Source: Streptomyces sp. M41(2017) (GTDB lineage Bacteria; Actinomycetota; Actinomycetes; Streptomycetales; Streptomycetaceae). From it: a stretch of 64,000 nt of DNA. Location of the stretch: positions 4,030,001 through 4,094,000 of the forward strand of contig NZ_MWFK01000001.1 in the NCBI RefSeq assembly GCF_002078175.1, given 5' to 3'. The position numbers were made by a program, and so were the translations under genes. Positions 43,527-51,412 of this stretch are shown piece by piece. Within the stretch, counting starts at the first letter, position 1. Every line of letters starts with the position of its first letter. Under the pieces are notes generated by a model, which saw only the letters and a list, made by a program, of their open reading frames with translations, did no database searches and was not told the origin of the DNA.

Positions 43527-44207
43527 TCAGACGCGGGTCGCCCAGACATAGCGATGCTCCGGGCGCCCCGCGTCGCCGTATCTGAGGGTCAGTGTGGCCC
43601 TTCCGGTGCGCTCCAGCAGCTTCAGATAGCGCTGTGCGGTCTGCCGGCTCAGGCCGGTCTCCTCGGCGACCTCCTGCGCCGACAGCGGGCCCTCGGCGTC
43701 GATCAGGGCGCGCCGTACCAGCCCGGCCGTCGGGGGAGAGTGCCCCTTGGGCAGATCCGGTTCTGAGCTCGCCGAGAGGGTTCCGAAGATCCGGTCCACC
43801 TGCGCCTGTTCGGCCTCGCCGCCACCGTCCAGAGTGCGCCGCAGTTCCGCGTAGGCCTCCAGTTTTGTCCGCAGCCCGGCGAACGCGAACGGCTTAACCA
43901 GGTACTGGAGTGCCCCCTGGCGCATGGCCGCCTGAACGGTGGAGATGTCCCGGGCCGCGGTCACCATGATCACGTCCGTCTGACGGCCGCGCCGGCGCAT
44001 CTCCCGGACCACCGAGAGGCCGGTCTCGTCGGGCAGGTAGTGGTCCAGGAGGACGAGGTCCAGGCGGGGCAGGGACTCCATCAGTCCCAGGGCCTCGGAG
44101 GCACTGTGCGCCTCTCCGGCGACGTGGAAACCCGGCACCTTCGCCACGTAGGCGGCGTTGACCCGGGCGACCCGGGTGTCGTCGTCCACGACCAGGAGCT
44201 CGATCAT
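43527..44207 (-). CDS. CitB/DcuR-type response regulator with cognate kinase
   Basis: 226 residues. The receiver domain has IELLVVDDDTRVARVNAAYV, the acceptor aspartate in LVLLDHYLPDETGLS, MVTAARD and YLVKPFAFAGL. The C-terminal helix-turn-helix is LSAQEVAEETGLSRQTAQRYLKLLERTGR. It overlaps the kinase gene by 4 bases (ATGA), which fixes the partnership. It is paralogous to the regulator at 39.8-40.5 kb. Together the two flank the ABC importer, so both may bind its promoter. Confidence 0.92.
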   Translation of the reverse strand: MIELLVVDDDTRVARVNAAYVAKVPGFHVAGEAHSASEALGLMESLPRLDLVLLDHYLPDETGLSVVREMRRRGRQTDVIMVTAARDISTVQAAMRQGALQYLVKPFAFAGLRTKLEAYAELRRTLDGGGEAEQAQVDRIFGTLSASSEPDLPKGHSPPTAGLVRRALIDAEGPLSAQEVAEETGLSRQTAQRYLKLLERTGRATLTLRYGDAGRPEHRYVWATRV

Positions 44208-45922
44208 CGCGACTCCTCCTCGGTGTATCCGGTTTCCCGCGTTTCTTCCGTGCTCTCGACGGCCGCGCGCGCGGGATGGGCGTGCCCCGCGTCAACGGGC
44301 GTCTCCGCCGGCGCCTCCGTGAGCGCCTCGGGCAGCACGACGGTGAATTCGGCACCTCCGCCCTCCGCGTCCGCCACCTCCGCGCTGCCGCCCTGGCGTT
44401 CGGCGAACCGGCGCACCAGGGAGAGGCCGATTCCTCGCTTGCCGTGGGCCGGGGGCTTCTTCGTGCTCCATCCGTCGGTGAAGATCAACTCTCGCCGCTC
44501 CGCCGGGATGCCGGGTCCGGTGTCCTGGACTCGCAGCACTGCGGTGCGCTCTACCGACCGCAACTCGACCTCCACGCGTGCGTGGGGTGTGCCCGCGACG
44601 GCGTCCAACGCGTTGTCGACGAGGTTCCCCACGACGGTGACGAGCCCACGCGGGTCGACCAGCCGGTCCGGGAGCATCGTCCGGTCCGAGACCCACAAGG
44701 CCACGCCGCGTTCGGCGGCCACCGTCGCCTTGCCCACCAGAAGGGCGGCGAGGAGTGGATCGTGGATCTTCTCGGTGACCTGTTCCGCGGTGACCCGGTG
44801 GTCGCCGACCACCTCACCGACGAACTCCACGGCGTCGTCGTACATCTCCAGTTCGAGCAGCCCCAGAAGCGTGTGCATGCGGTTGGCGTGCTCGTGATCC
44901 TGCGCCCGCAGGGCATCGATGAGGCCGCGGGTGGAGTCCAGCTCGCGGCCCAACTGCTCCAGCTCGGTACGGTCGCGCAACGTGGCGACCGCACCGCCGT
45001 CGTCGGTGGGCATCCGGTTGGCGACCAGCACACGCTGTCCGCGGACGGTGAGCAGATCGGTGCCGGTGACCCGCCCGGCCAGTACGTCGGTCGTACGGCC
45101 GGATCCGAGCGCGTCGTCCAGCGGCTGCCCGATGGCCTCGGCACCGACGCCCAGCAGACGCTGCGCCTCGTCGTTCAGGAGGCGTACGTGACCGCCGCGG
45201 TCCAGGGCCACCACGCCCTCCCGGATGCCGTGCAGCATCGCCTCGCGCTCCGCCAGCAGTGCCGCGATGTCGGAGAAGGCCAGGTCACGGGTCTGCCGCT
45301 GCACTCTGCGGGAGATCAGATACGCGGCCAGCGCGCCGACGGCCATGGCTCCGCCCGCGTACGCGAACAACCCCGGGATCGCGTCGATCAACCGGGCCCG
45401 CACGCTGTCGTACCGGATGCCCACCGAGACCGCGCCGATGATCCTGTCGTCGGCGTCGCGCAACGGGACCTTTCCGCGCGCGGAGCGGCCGAGGGTTCCG
45501 GTGTCGATCTCCATGACGTCGCGGCCCTCCAGGGCCTTGCGCGGGTCCGTCGAGACCTGCCGCCCGATCTCCTTCGGGTCGGTGTGCGACCAGCGGATGC
45601 CCCGCGTGTCCATCACCACGACGTACTCGGCGTCGCTGGCCTTCCGTATCCGCTCCGCCTCGGCCTGCACGGGTCCGGCCGTGGAAGGACTCGTGCTCCT
45701 TAGATCCTCGGCGATCTGCGGCTGCACCGCCGTGGTCTGGGCGATCGCGAGGGCGCGCTGCATGGCCTGGTCGTCCAGTTGCGCGCTGAGCGGCGCCAGG
45801 AACAGGCCGGTGGCGAGAACGGCGACTCCCGCCGCGATCACGATCTGCATCAGCAGGACCTGCGAGAACACCCGCCGCGGCATGCCGAACCGCAGTCGTC
45901 GTGCGGGGGGAGTGGGCCTCAT
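44204..45922 (-). CDS. CitA/DcuS-type sensor histidine kinase
   Basis: About 572 residues. Two membrane helices (VLLMQIVIAAGVAVLATGLFLA and FAYAGGAMAVGALAAYLI) bracket an extracytoplasmic PAS-like sensor (DQAMQRALAIAQTTAVQPQIAEDL ... YVVVMDTRGIRWSHTDPKEIGR), typical of citrate and C4-dicarboxylate sensors. A cytoplasmic PAS domain (VVALDRGGHVRLLNDEAQRLLG) follows. The phospho-acceptor box is RAQDHEHANRMHTLLGLLELE. The ATPase has NLVDNALDAV, DTGPGIP and GKRGIGLSLV. ATG 45922 has a TACGGT 7 nt upstream (possible leaderless start). A start 22 codons further upstream is also open. Confidence 0.88.
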   Translation of the reverse strand: MRPTPPARRLRFGMPRRVFSQVLLMQIVIAAGVAVLATGLFLAPLSAQLDDQAMQRALAIAQTTAVQPQIAEDLRSTSPSTAGPVQAEAERIRKASDAEYVVVMDTRGIRWSHTDPKEIGRQVSTDPRKALEGRDVMEIDTGTLGRSARGKVPLRDADDRIIGAVSVGIRYDSVRARLIDAIPGLFAYAGGAMAVGALAAYLISRRVQRQTRDLAFSDIAALLAEREAMLHGIREGVVALDRGGHVRLLNDEAQRLLGVGAEAIGQPLDDALGSGRTTDVLAGRVTGTDLLTVRGQRVLVANRMPTDDGGAVATLRDRTELEQLGRELDSTRGLIDALRAQDHEHANRMHTLLGLLELEMYDDAVEFVGEVVGDHRVTAEQVTEKIHDPLLAALLVGKATVAAERGVALWVSDRTMLPDRLVDPRGLVTVVGNLVDNALDAVAGTPHARVEVELRSVERTAVLRVQDTGPGIPAERRELIFTDGWSTKKPPAHGKRGIGLSLVRRFAERQGGSAEVADAEGGGAEFTVVLPEALTEAPAETPVDAGHAHPARAAVESTEETRETGYTEEESR

Positions 45923-46070
45923 GCGTACGACCGTACGGGGGCGGGTGCAACGCATCGAAGGGGTTGTGGCAGGGATCTCTTGCTCCATACGGACCTGGTC
46001 CCCGCACGGAGGTCAACGCGAGGTGCGACTGGTCGACGATCGGCGATGGATGTCGATGAATGACGCGGCG

Positions 46071-46152
46071 CGGGTGTTCGTCGGCCGATCGATGATTGAC
46101 GGAAGGCGGGTGTTCGTCGGCCGATCAACGGTTGTCGGCCGATCAACGGTTG
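46071..46152. repeat. Short direct repeats in the kinase/ferredoxin gap
   Basis: CGGGTGTTCGTCGGCCGATC occurs at 46071-46090 and again at 46107-46126. TCGGCCGATCAACGGTTG occurs twice in tandem at 46117-46134 and 46135-46152. The unit resembles part of the repeats at 50353-50450. Confidence 0.75.
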
Positions 46153-46172
46153 ACGGGCATGGATTCCGGCGA

Positions 46173-47117
46173 TCAGCAGGCCACGGGGACGGCCGTCTCG
46201 TCCAGCTGCCGTACCGCCACCACGTCCATCCGGGCCGGGGAACCCAGCGCCGAGCCGCAGCTGTTGGGGCGGGGCGGCAATGAGGTTCCCTGAGCGACGG
46301 CCACCCTCCAGAGTCTGCCGTCGACATGGGCGACGGTGATCTCCCAGCGCGGAGCGGTTCCATCGGTCCGGACCACGGTCAGAGCGCCGGCGGCGTGCTC
46401 ACCCGTCGCGTTTCGCACGGCCAGTTCGGCTGCCTGGCCGGGCCGCTCCCAGGCGGAGTTCCCACGGCACCCCTCGGTGACGACGCGGCCCTCGCGTACG
46501 CCCTGAAGGATCTCTTTGACGGCATGCGCTTCGGCACGGCCGTACGCGTAGCCGTGGGGCAGTACGAGCACCGTCGGGGAGAACCGATGACCGCCCAGAT
46601 GAGTGACCTCCCACGCGCCGTTCACCCCGGAAGAGGCGAGTTCCGCCGCGAGAGGCCTGCCGAGCAAGGCACAGCAGCGGTCACGCTTTCCGTTCGTGCA
46701 CACAAGGGCGAGCGGTTCGTCCGTGTGGGGCCGCGCGTCGAGGGCCGTGTCGAAGGACCGCGGGTCGCCCTGGCCGAGTGCGGCGAAGTCGAGGTCGAGG
46801 AGCAGCTCGGGATCGCACACCGTCGCGCCGTGCAGCCAGACGTTGCCCGGGGCTGTGTGGGCCGCGTAGACACGCCGCTCGGCGGGCGTACCGCAGTCCG
46901 CGTGGCGACCGGGGCGACGGATGAGCGCGATCCGCACGCCCGAGCCCTGCGCGGCCGCCTCGAGAGCGCGGCCGAGTGTGGGGTCCAGGTGGCTCGAAGT
47001 GAGCGCCTTGGCGCCCCAGGGCCCGGGCTGCTCGATCAGCAGCCATGTCCTCGCGGTGGCCGCGGTTCCCGCCAGGGGCTCGTCGAGGAGCCGCGACGCG
47101 CTTGTGCACGTACTCAC
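46173..47117 (-). CDS. Sucrase/ferredoxin-like (thioredoxin-like [2Fe-2S]) protein, iron-regulated
   Basis: A 314-residue Suc/Fer-like protein. Its thioredoxin-like ferredoxin core contains LALVCTNGKRDRCCALLGRPLA, the family's CTHGxRDxCC-type cluster ligands, and GHRFSPTVLVLPHGYAYGR. The first part (WLLIEQPGPWGAKAL) is the conserved N-terminal block. A C-terminal extension (VRTDGTAPRWEITVAHVDGRLWRVAVAQG) ends with a cysteine-containing tail. Its function is unknown; relatives may act in electron transfer or iron handling. GTG 47117-47115 is probably leaderless, with TAGGCT 7 nt upstream. That -10 lies inside a 19-bp iron box, so the gene is probably repressed by DmdR1/IdeR when iron is plentiful. 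Confidence 0.88.
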   Translation of the reverse strand: MSTCTSASRLLDEPLAGTAATARTWLLIEQPGPWGAKALTSSHLDPTLGRALEAAAQGSGVRIALIRRPGRHADCGTPAERRVYAAHTAPGNVWLHGATVCDPELLLDLDFAALGQGDPRSFDTALDARPHTDEPLALVCTNGKRDRCCALLGRPLAAELASSGVNGAWEVTHLGGHRFSPTVLVLPHGYAYGRAEAHAVKEILQGVREGRVVTEGCRGNSAWERPGQAAELAVRNATGEHAAGALTVVRTDGTAPRWEITVAHVDGRLWRVAVAQGTSLPPRPNSCGSALGSPARMDVVAVRQLDETAVPVAC

Positions 47118-47136
47118 AGAGGTGAGCCTAACCTGA
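47118..47136 (-). promoter_or_regulatory. DmdR1/IdeR iron box over the -10
   Basis: On the minus strand TCAGGTTAGGCTCACCTCT matches 16 of 19 bases of the Streptomyces iron box TTAGGTTAGGCTCACCTAA. It contains the -10 TAGGCT and abuts the start codon. Confidence 0.85.
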
Positions 47137-47270
47137 CTTCGACCGAAGTGGCTTCCTGCCGAGGCCACGGTCGGTGCACTCAGGGCGGTTGGCCGGCCCT
47201 TCGCATTGAGAAGAGGGCGGGCGCCGGGGCGGTTCTCGGCGGCACCCTCCCTGCTCGTCGGACGGGAGTC

Positions 47271-48533
47271 CTAGCTGCTGGGGAGCGGCTGTGGTGGGCG
47301 TTCGCCCACGTAGTGACCGCTCGGGCGCATTCTCAGCGGGCGTTCCGCGTACTCCTCCAGGGTGTGCGCGATCCAGCCCGCCGTGCGCGCGACGGCGAAG
47401 ATCGTCTCTCCGGCGGAAGCCGGCATACCGGAGGAGACGGTGAAGGCCGCCAGCGCGAGGTCGACATTGGCGTGCAGGGGCGCGTGCCGGGCGGTGGTGG
47501 CCACGACGTCGTGCGCCGCCGCCACAGCCGGCGCCGCACCGGGTACGTCCTCCAGGAGTGCGAACAAGGCACGCGCGCGGGGGTCCTCGCCTGTGTACAG
47601 CCGGTGGCCGAGTCCGGGGACACGGCGGCCGGCGCGCAGCTCGTCCGCGACGACGGGGGCCGCGGTGCCCTGGTCGAGTACGTCGAGAAGCAAGCGGTGG
47701 GCGAGGCCGCTGGCCGCTCCGTGCAGCGGCCCTTCGAGGACGCCCAACCCCGCCGAAACGGCCGCGTAGGGGTGCGCCCGGGCCGACGCGGCGACCCGGA
47801 CCGCCAGCGTCGACGCGGCCAGGTCGTGGTCCACCAGCAGCCCGAGTGCCGCGTCGAGGACCCGCAGTGACGGGACGTCGGGTGCGCGCCCGGTGAGCCT
47901 CGCCCACAGCCGACGGGCCAGAGGACCCTCGTCGCGGTGGTCGCGCCGGACCGGGGGCAGAGCGGCCACGAGGGTGGGGATGAGGGTCCGCCCGGTGCCG
48001 AGGACGGCGTTCTCGGAGAGGTCGAAGCGGAGCGGATCGGCGGCCGCCGCGGCGATCGCGGCGACGCGCAGACGGTCGGTGGGGCCGCTGTGCTCGGGCA
48101 AGGCGTCGACGCTGCGCCGAGCGGCGGTCACCGACGCCTCCGGGGCCGTGAACGTGACGCCTGGGCGCAGCTCGCCGGTCCAGAGCCATTCGGCGATCTC
48201 TTCATAGGAGTGGTGCGCCGCCAGCTCCGTCGCGTCGACGCCCCGGAAGTAGTAGCGGTCCTTCTCGATCAAAGTGATGCGCGTGCGGACGGAGAGTTCA
48301 CCCGAACTTCCCGAACTGCCGCTGTTCTCGCGCCTGTTGCGTCGAGCGAGCGCCTCCACCTCCTTGGCGTCGAAGGTGCTTCCGCGCCCTCCTTGCTCGC
48401 GCCGGCTGCCGAGCTGTCCACGGCTCACATAGGCGTAGACGGTCTCCGGCTTCACGCCGAGCAACTCGGCGGTCTCCTTGGTGCTGAGCCGTCGGCCCTC
48501 GTGCCCTGGCGTTGCCGCTTCTCGATCCCTCAT
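47271..48533 (-). CDS. Citrate-synthase-family protein fused to an N-terminal helix-turn-helix
   Basis: About 420 residues. Residues ~16-65 form an excisionase/MerR-like winged helix (LSTKETAELLGVKPETVYAYVSRGQLGSRREQGGRGSTFDAKEVEALARR). A serine-rich linker leads to a citrate synthase fold (about 90-415) that keeps the catalytic trio: histidine in GPLHGAAS, histidine in GLGHRLY and aspartate in NVDLALAAF. It may therefore bind oxaloacetate or acyl-CoA and may be active. I chose ATG 48533: a -10-like AGATAC on the minus strand (48549-48544) leaves no room for the GTG at 48542. It diverges from a second citrate synthase gene over 96 bases with AT-rich palindromes, the probable target of its own DNA-binding domain. 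Confidence 0.87.
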   Translation of the reverse strand: MRDREAATPGHEGRRLSTKETAELLGVKPETVYAYVSRGQLGSRREQGGRGSTFDAKEVEALARRNRRENSGSSGSSGELSVRTRITLIEKDRYYFRGVDATELAAHHSYEEIAEWLWTGELRPGVTFTAPEASVTAARRSVDALPEHSGPTDRLRVAAIAAAAADPLRFDLSENAVLGTGRTLIPTLVAALPPVRRDHRDEGPLARRLWARLTGRAPDVPSLRVLDAALGLLVDHDLAASTLAVRVAASARAHPYAAVSAGLGVLEGPLHGAASGLAHRLLLDVLDQGTAAPVVADELRAGRRVPGLGHRLYTGEDPRARALFALLEDVPGAAPAVAAAHDVVATTARHAPLHANVDLALAAFTVSSGMPASAGETIFAVARTAGWIAHTLEEYAERPLRMRPSGHYVGERPPQPLPSS

Positions 48534-48550
48534 GGGCGCCACCGTATCTG

Positions 48551-48578
48551 TGGATCAAATATTGATCCAATCAATATT
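48551..48578. promoter_or_regulatory. Overlapping AT-rich palindromes between the citrate synthase genes
   Basis: Palindrome 1: TGGATCAA-ATA-TTGATCCA (48551-48569). Palindrome 2: AATATTGAT-CCA-ATCAATATT (48558-48578). They share half-sites of the type WTTGAT. A TTGATC (48562-48567) with TAGAGT (48587-48592) is a possible rightward promoter. The 28 bases are strikingly AT-rich for this genome. Confidence 0.8.
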
Positions 48579-48629
48579 GACAGACATAGAGTCAAGCATG
48601 GACAGTCGAATCAAGTCCAGGGAGGAAAC

Positions 48630-49796
48630 ATGCCGATCAACCGAACCGCGTCCACCTCTGTCGACGTGCCGCGAGGACTCGCCGGTGTCGTCGTCACCGA
48701 CACCGAACTGGGTGACGTCAGAGGGCTGGAGGGCTTCTACCACTACCGCCAGTACTCGGCCGTCGAACTCGCTCAGACCCGCGACTTCGAGGATGTCTGG
48801 TACCTCCTGGCGCACGGTGAACTGCCCGACCCGGCGCGCCGCGCCGCCTTCACGGAACGGACCGCAGCGCTGCGCCGGCTGCCGGACGACGTGGGCGCCG
48901 CACTGCCGGACATCGCCGCGGCGACCGGCCTCTCGGGTCCGCTCGCCGGTCTGCGCACCGCGTTGTCCCTGCTCGGCGCCTCGCTCGGATTCCGGCCCGT
49001 CTACGACATCGATGCGGAGCGCCGTCGCGACGACGGCCTCGCCGCGACCGCCGCCGTCCCGACCTTGCTCACCGCGCTGTACCGGATCGGGCAGGGGCTG
49101 GAGCCGGTCGAACCGCGCGAGGACCTGGGCTACGCGGCCAACTACCTCTACATGCTGACGGGCTCGGAGCCGGACACGCGCCGGGCCCGAGCGGTCGAGC
49201 AATACCTCATCTCAACCATTGATCACGGATTCAACGCATCAACGTTTACGGCACGGGTGATCGCGTCGACGGGGGCGGACGTCGCGGCCTGTCTCGTGGG
49301 CGCGGTCGGAGCGTTGTCCGGGCCCCTGCACGGGGGTGCTCCCAGCCGTGCGCTGGACACCCTCGACGCGATCGGAACGCCTGACCGCATCGACGGCTGG
49401 ATCAGGGAACGCGTCCTCGCCGGCGACCGCATCATGGGCTTCGGGCACCCCGTCTACCGGACGGAGGACCCGCGTTCGCGGATGCTCCGAGGTATCGCCC
49501 AGGAGTTCGGCGGTCCTCTCGTCGACTTCGCCGTCGAAGTGGAACACCGCGTGGAGGCGATCCTCGCCGAACTGAAGCCGGGCCGCGAACTCCATACCAA
49601 CGTGGAGTTCTACGCGGGCGTGGTCATGGAACTCTGCGGACTGCCCCGGGAGATGTTCACTCCCACGTTCGCCGCCGCCCGCGTCGTCGGCTGGAGCGCG
49701 AACATCCTGGAACAGGCGGAGGACTCGAAGATCATCCGCCCGGCGGCGCGCTACGTGGGGCCGGTCCCGCCGGTGACGGTGCCCATGCCGGACTGA
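48630..49796 (+). CDS. Citrate synthase / 2-methylcitrate synthase family protein
   Basis: 388 residues with the short (type I-like) citrate synthase layout, starting PRGLAGVVVTDTELGDVRGLEGFYHYRQYSAVELA. Catalytic histidines are H234 (GPLHGG) and H273 (GFGHPVY). The position of the catalytic aspartate reads NVEFYAGVV, so it is glutamate (E326). D-to-E changes at this place strongly reduce activity in studied enzymes, but the same glutamate may be normal in this actinobacterial subgroup. The ATG follows the near-perfect site AGGGAGGAAAC. Its promoter overlaps the palindromes and it is likely controlled by the divergent helix-turn-helix citrate-synthase-like protein. Confidence 0.9.
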   Translation: MPINRTASTSVDVPRGLAGVVVTDTELGDVRGLEGFYHYRQYSAVELAQTRDFEDVWYLLAHGELPDPARRAAFTERTAALRRLPDDVGAALPDIAAATGLSGPLAGLRTALSLLGASLGFRPVYDIDAERRRDDGLAATAAVPTLLTALYRIGQGLEPVEPREDLGYAANYLYMLTGSEPDTRRARAVEQYLISTIDHGFNASTFTARVIASTGADVAACLVGAVGALSGPLHGGAPSRALDTLDAIGTPDRIDGWIRERVLAGDRIMGFGHPVYRTEDPRSRMLRGIAQEFGGPLVDFAVEVEHRVEAILAELKPGRELHTNVEFYAGVVMELCGLPREMFTPTFAAARVVGWSANILEQAEDSKIIRPAARYVGPVPPVTVPMPD

Positions 49797-49886
49797 GGGG
49801 TTCGGGTTCGGCACTCCGTGGACCGAGGGGCCCGGAGGCTCCAGGTTCGGGAGGCGGGGGACCCGGCGCGACGGGTGGCACGTAAA

Positions 49887-49915
49887 AGGCCCGGCCTCGT
49901 GACGATGCCGGGCCT
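49887..49915. terminator. Bidirectional terminator
   Basis: A 9-bp stem, AGGCCCGGC/GCCGGGCCT (49887-49895 with 49907-49915), and an 11-base loop. The AAAA before it gives a U tract on the minus strand. Confidence 0.75.
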
Positions 49916-50040
49916 CTGGTTCGCCGGGCAGGCCGACGAAGAAGTCCATCTGGTGGGGTGGGGCGAAAGCGGCGCGTGCTCCTCGTCGACCGGTCCGGGA
50001 TCCACGTCCCGGCGCCCCGCGGGCGAACTCCGTTGCGAAG

Positions 50041-50277
50041 TCAGGCGTCCGGGATGTCTTTTTTGGCGCGCAACAGGGTGTCGCGGGTGATGATCACGAT
50101 GCGCTCGTAATCGGCTCGTGCGGCGTCTGAGGGGAGCTCCGGGTCCAGCTCCTGGGTGGCCTCACGCCCGATGACGGCGAAATCACCGTCGGCGAGCTCG
50201 AAGATGTCGGGGCAGGACTGGCCAGAAGCGCTTCCGCGCTCGCGTGGACTGGCCCCGACACGTCGCACGATTCTCAC
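50041..50277 (-). CDS. Small conserved actinomycete protein, unknown function
   Basis: 78 residues. The core CPDIFELADGDFAVIGREATQEL and the end IVIITRDTLLRAKKDIPDA are a pattern I recall from many small Streptomyces proteins, often encoded beside DUF6879 or XRE-type regulators. It is probably a compact beta-rich fold with no membrane segment. GTG at 50277-50275 is chosen for family length; no strong ribosome-binding site precedes it. A repeat-containing gap lies upstream. No function can be given. Confidence 0.75.
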   Translation of the reverse strand: MRIVRRVGASPRERGSASGQSCPDIFELADGDFAVIGREATQELDPELPSDAARADYERIVIITRDTLLRAKKDIPDA

Positions 50278-50588
50278 GGGGTGCTACCAACCTTAGTTCG
50301 GGAACGACTGTCTGAGGTGTCGGCCGAGCGAAGGTTCCTCGGAGCGCGACGAACTCCGAGCGGAGATGTACGTCGGGGTAAGCGTCTCCGAGCGGGGGGT
50401 GTTCGTCGGAGGCATGGGTCTCCGAGCGCAGGGGTGTTCGTCCGGAGTGCTCAAAGATCTGGGCAGCGGTAACTTAGTTGATTTTTGCTGCCTGTGATGC
50501 ATGAAACGTGAAACGTCAACCAGTCGGATGAATCTCGCCGACGCCGAGTTGACCAGAGTGGTGCGATCACCTGTGCCAGGCAGCAGGG
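50278..50588. other. Gap with imperfect tandem repeats and an AT-rich patch
   Basis: 311 bases. The tandem repeats are at 50353-50450. An AT-rich patch (about 50475-50515, with TTAGTTGATTTTTGC and AAACGTGAAACGTCAAC) probably holds the promoter of the small minus-strand gene. Confidence 0.5.
50353..50450. repeat. Three imperfect tandem repeats of 32-34 bases
   Basis: CTCCGAGCG begins units at 50354, 50386 and 50420; each is followed about 10 bases later by a GT(T/A)CGTC(C)GG block. GGGTGTTCGTCGG is shared with the repeats at 46071-46126. Confidence 0.65.
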
Positions 50589-51089
50589 TTACTCGTCGTC
50601 CGGCTCCCCGATCACCCACCATTCGTCGGCGTCGGCGTCCGCCTGATCCTGGATCAGTGTGTCCATCAGTCGGCCCAGCTGAGCCTCGTCCGAAGCGTCC
50701 GGCAGGCTCTTGCGGTGATGTTCCGTCGCCGCCCAGTACTCCCGGAAGATCGGGTTCTGGCAGATGATGCGGAAGTGACCGCGGAGCTCCGCCCGGTTCA
50801 GTGCCCCGATCCGGTGGAAGTACAGGGCATTGACGTAGAGCGCGTTCGCGAAGAGGTACTGGCGCTGCTTCTCGGGGCCGATCTCGGTCTCGTACGTGTT
50901 GAGGACGGCGGCGAGGGCGGGATCGTCCATGGCCTTGCACAACAGGTCGAAGTGGAGGCGGTGCTGCTCGGTGAGCACGGCACGCCTGCGATGCCGCACG
51001 CCGCGTTCCCTCACGGCGTGGGCCGCGGTGCCGATCCCGGCCCTGGCGGCCGAGCCGAACCTCCGTAGCGCGGAAATCTGTGTGGCCAT
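50589..51089 (-). CDS. DUF6082-like protein
   Basis: 166 residues. After a basic N-terminus (ALRRFGSAARAGIGTAAHAVRERGVRHRRR), the helical core is HRLHFDLLCKAMDDPALAAVLN, RQYLFANALYVNALYFHRIGALNRAELRGHFRIICQNPIFREYW and an acidic tail (DADEWWVIGEPDDE). This pattern fits the actinobacterial DUF6082 family, which is found in many Streptomyces copies, often near bald- or XRE-type regulators. Its role is unknown. ATG at 51089-51087. Confidence 0.75.
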   Translation of the reverse strand: MATQISALRRFGSAARAGIGTAAHAVRERGVRHRRRAVLTEQHRLHFDLLCKAMDDPALAAVLNTYETEIGPEKQRQYLFANALYVNALYFHRIGALNRAELRGHFRIICQNPIFREYWAATEHHRKSLPDASDEAQLGRLMDTLIQDQADADADEWWVIGEPDDE

Positions 51090-51412
51090 GCCAACCCCCG
51101 AATCAGGCGACCGTCCGCCGGTCGTCGGTTGTGGGGCGACAGGGAGCGGACCGGCGAGCGGTGGGCGGCGCGCTTGCCGTCTCCCAGTCTTGCCGAGCGG
51201 CTCTGATCGGCAGGGAGGCGGAGAGGAGGCGCACGGAGGGACATGCGGATCGCGTTTCCCGGCGCCATGCCCAACGTGTGCCCCGCGAGCGCCGCGGACA
51301 ATCGTTCAGTCAGGGGCGTTTCCTCCCGCTCGTATGCTGGGTCGGTATTCGTTCCCCGCGTGAGCGCCGGGCCCGTGAGCCGGTGCGCGCGCAGGTCTCA
51401 GAGAGGCGCACG
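51090..51412. other. Intergenic region before the COG0523 gene
   Basis: 323 bases with no gene. A possible -10 TATGCT lies at 51333-51338. I searched for a Zur-type box (TGAAAATGATTTTCA) by eye and found none. Confidence 0.4.

Noticed and set aside
46071..46152. Repeat cluster considered as a CRISPR array
   Set aside because: Units are nearly contiguous with no unique spacers of constant length, and there are no cas genes.
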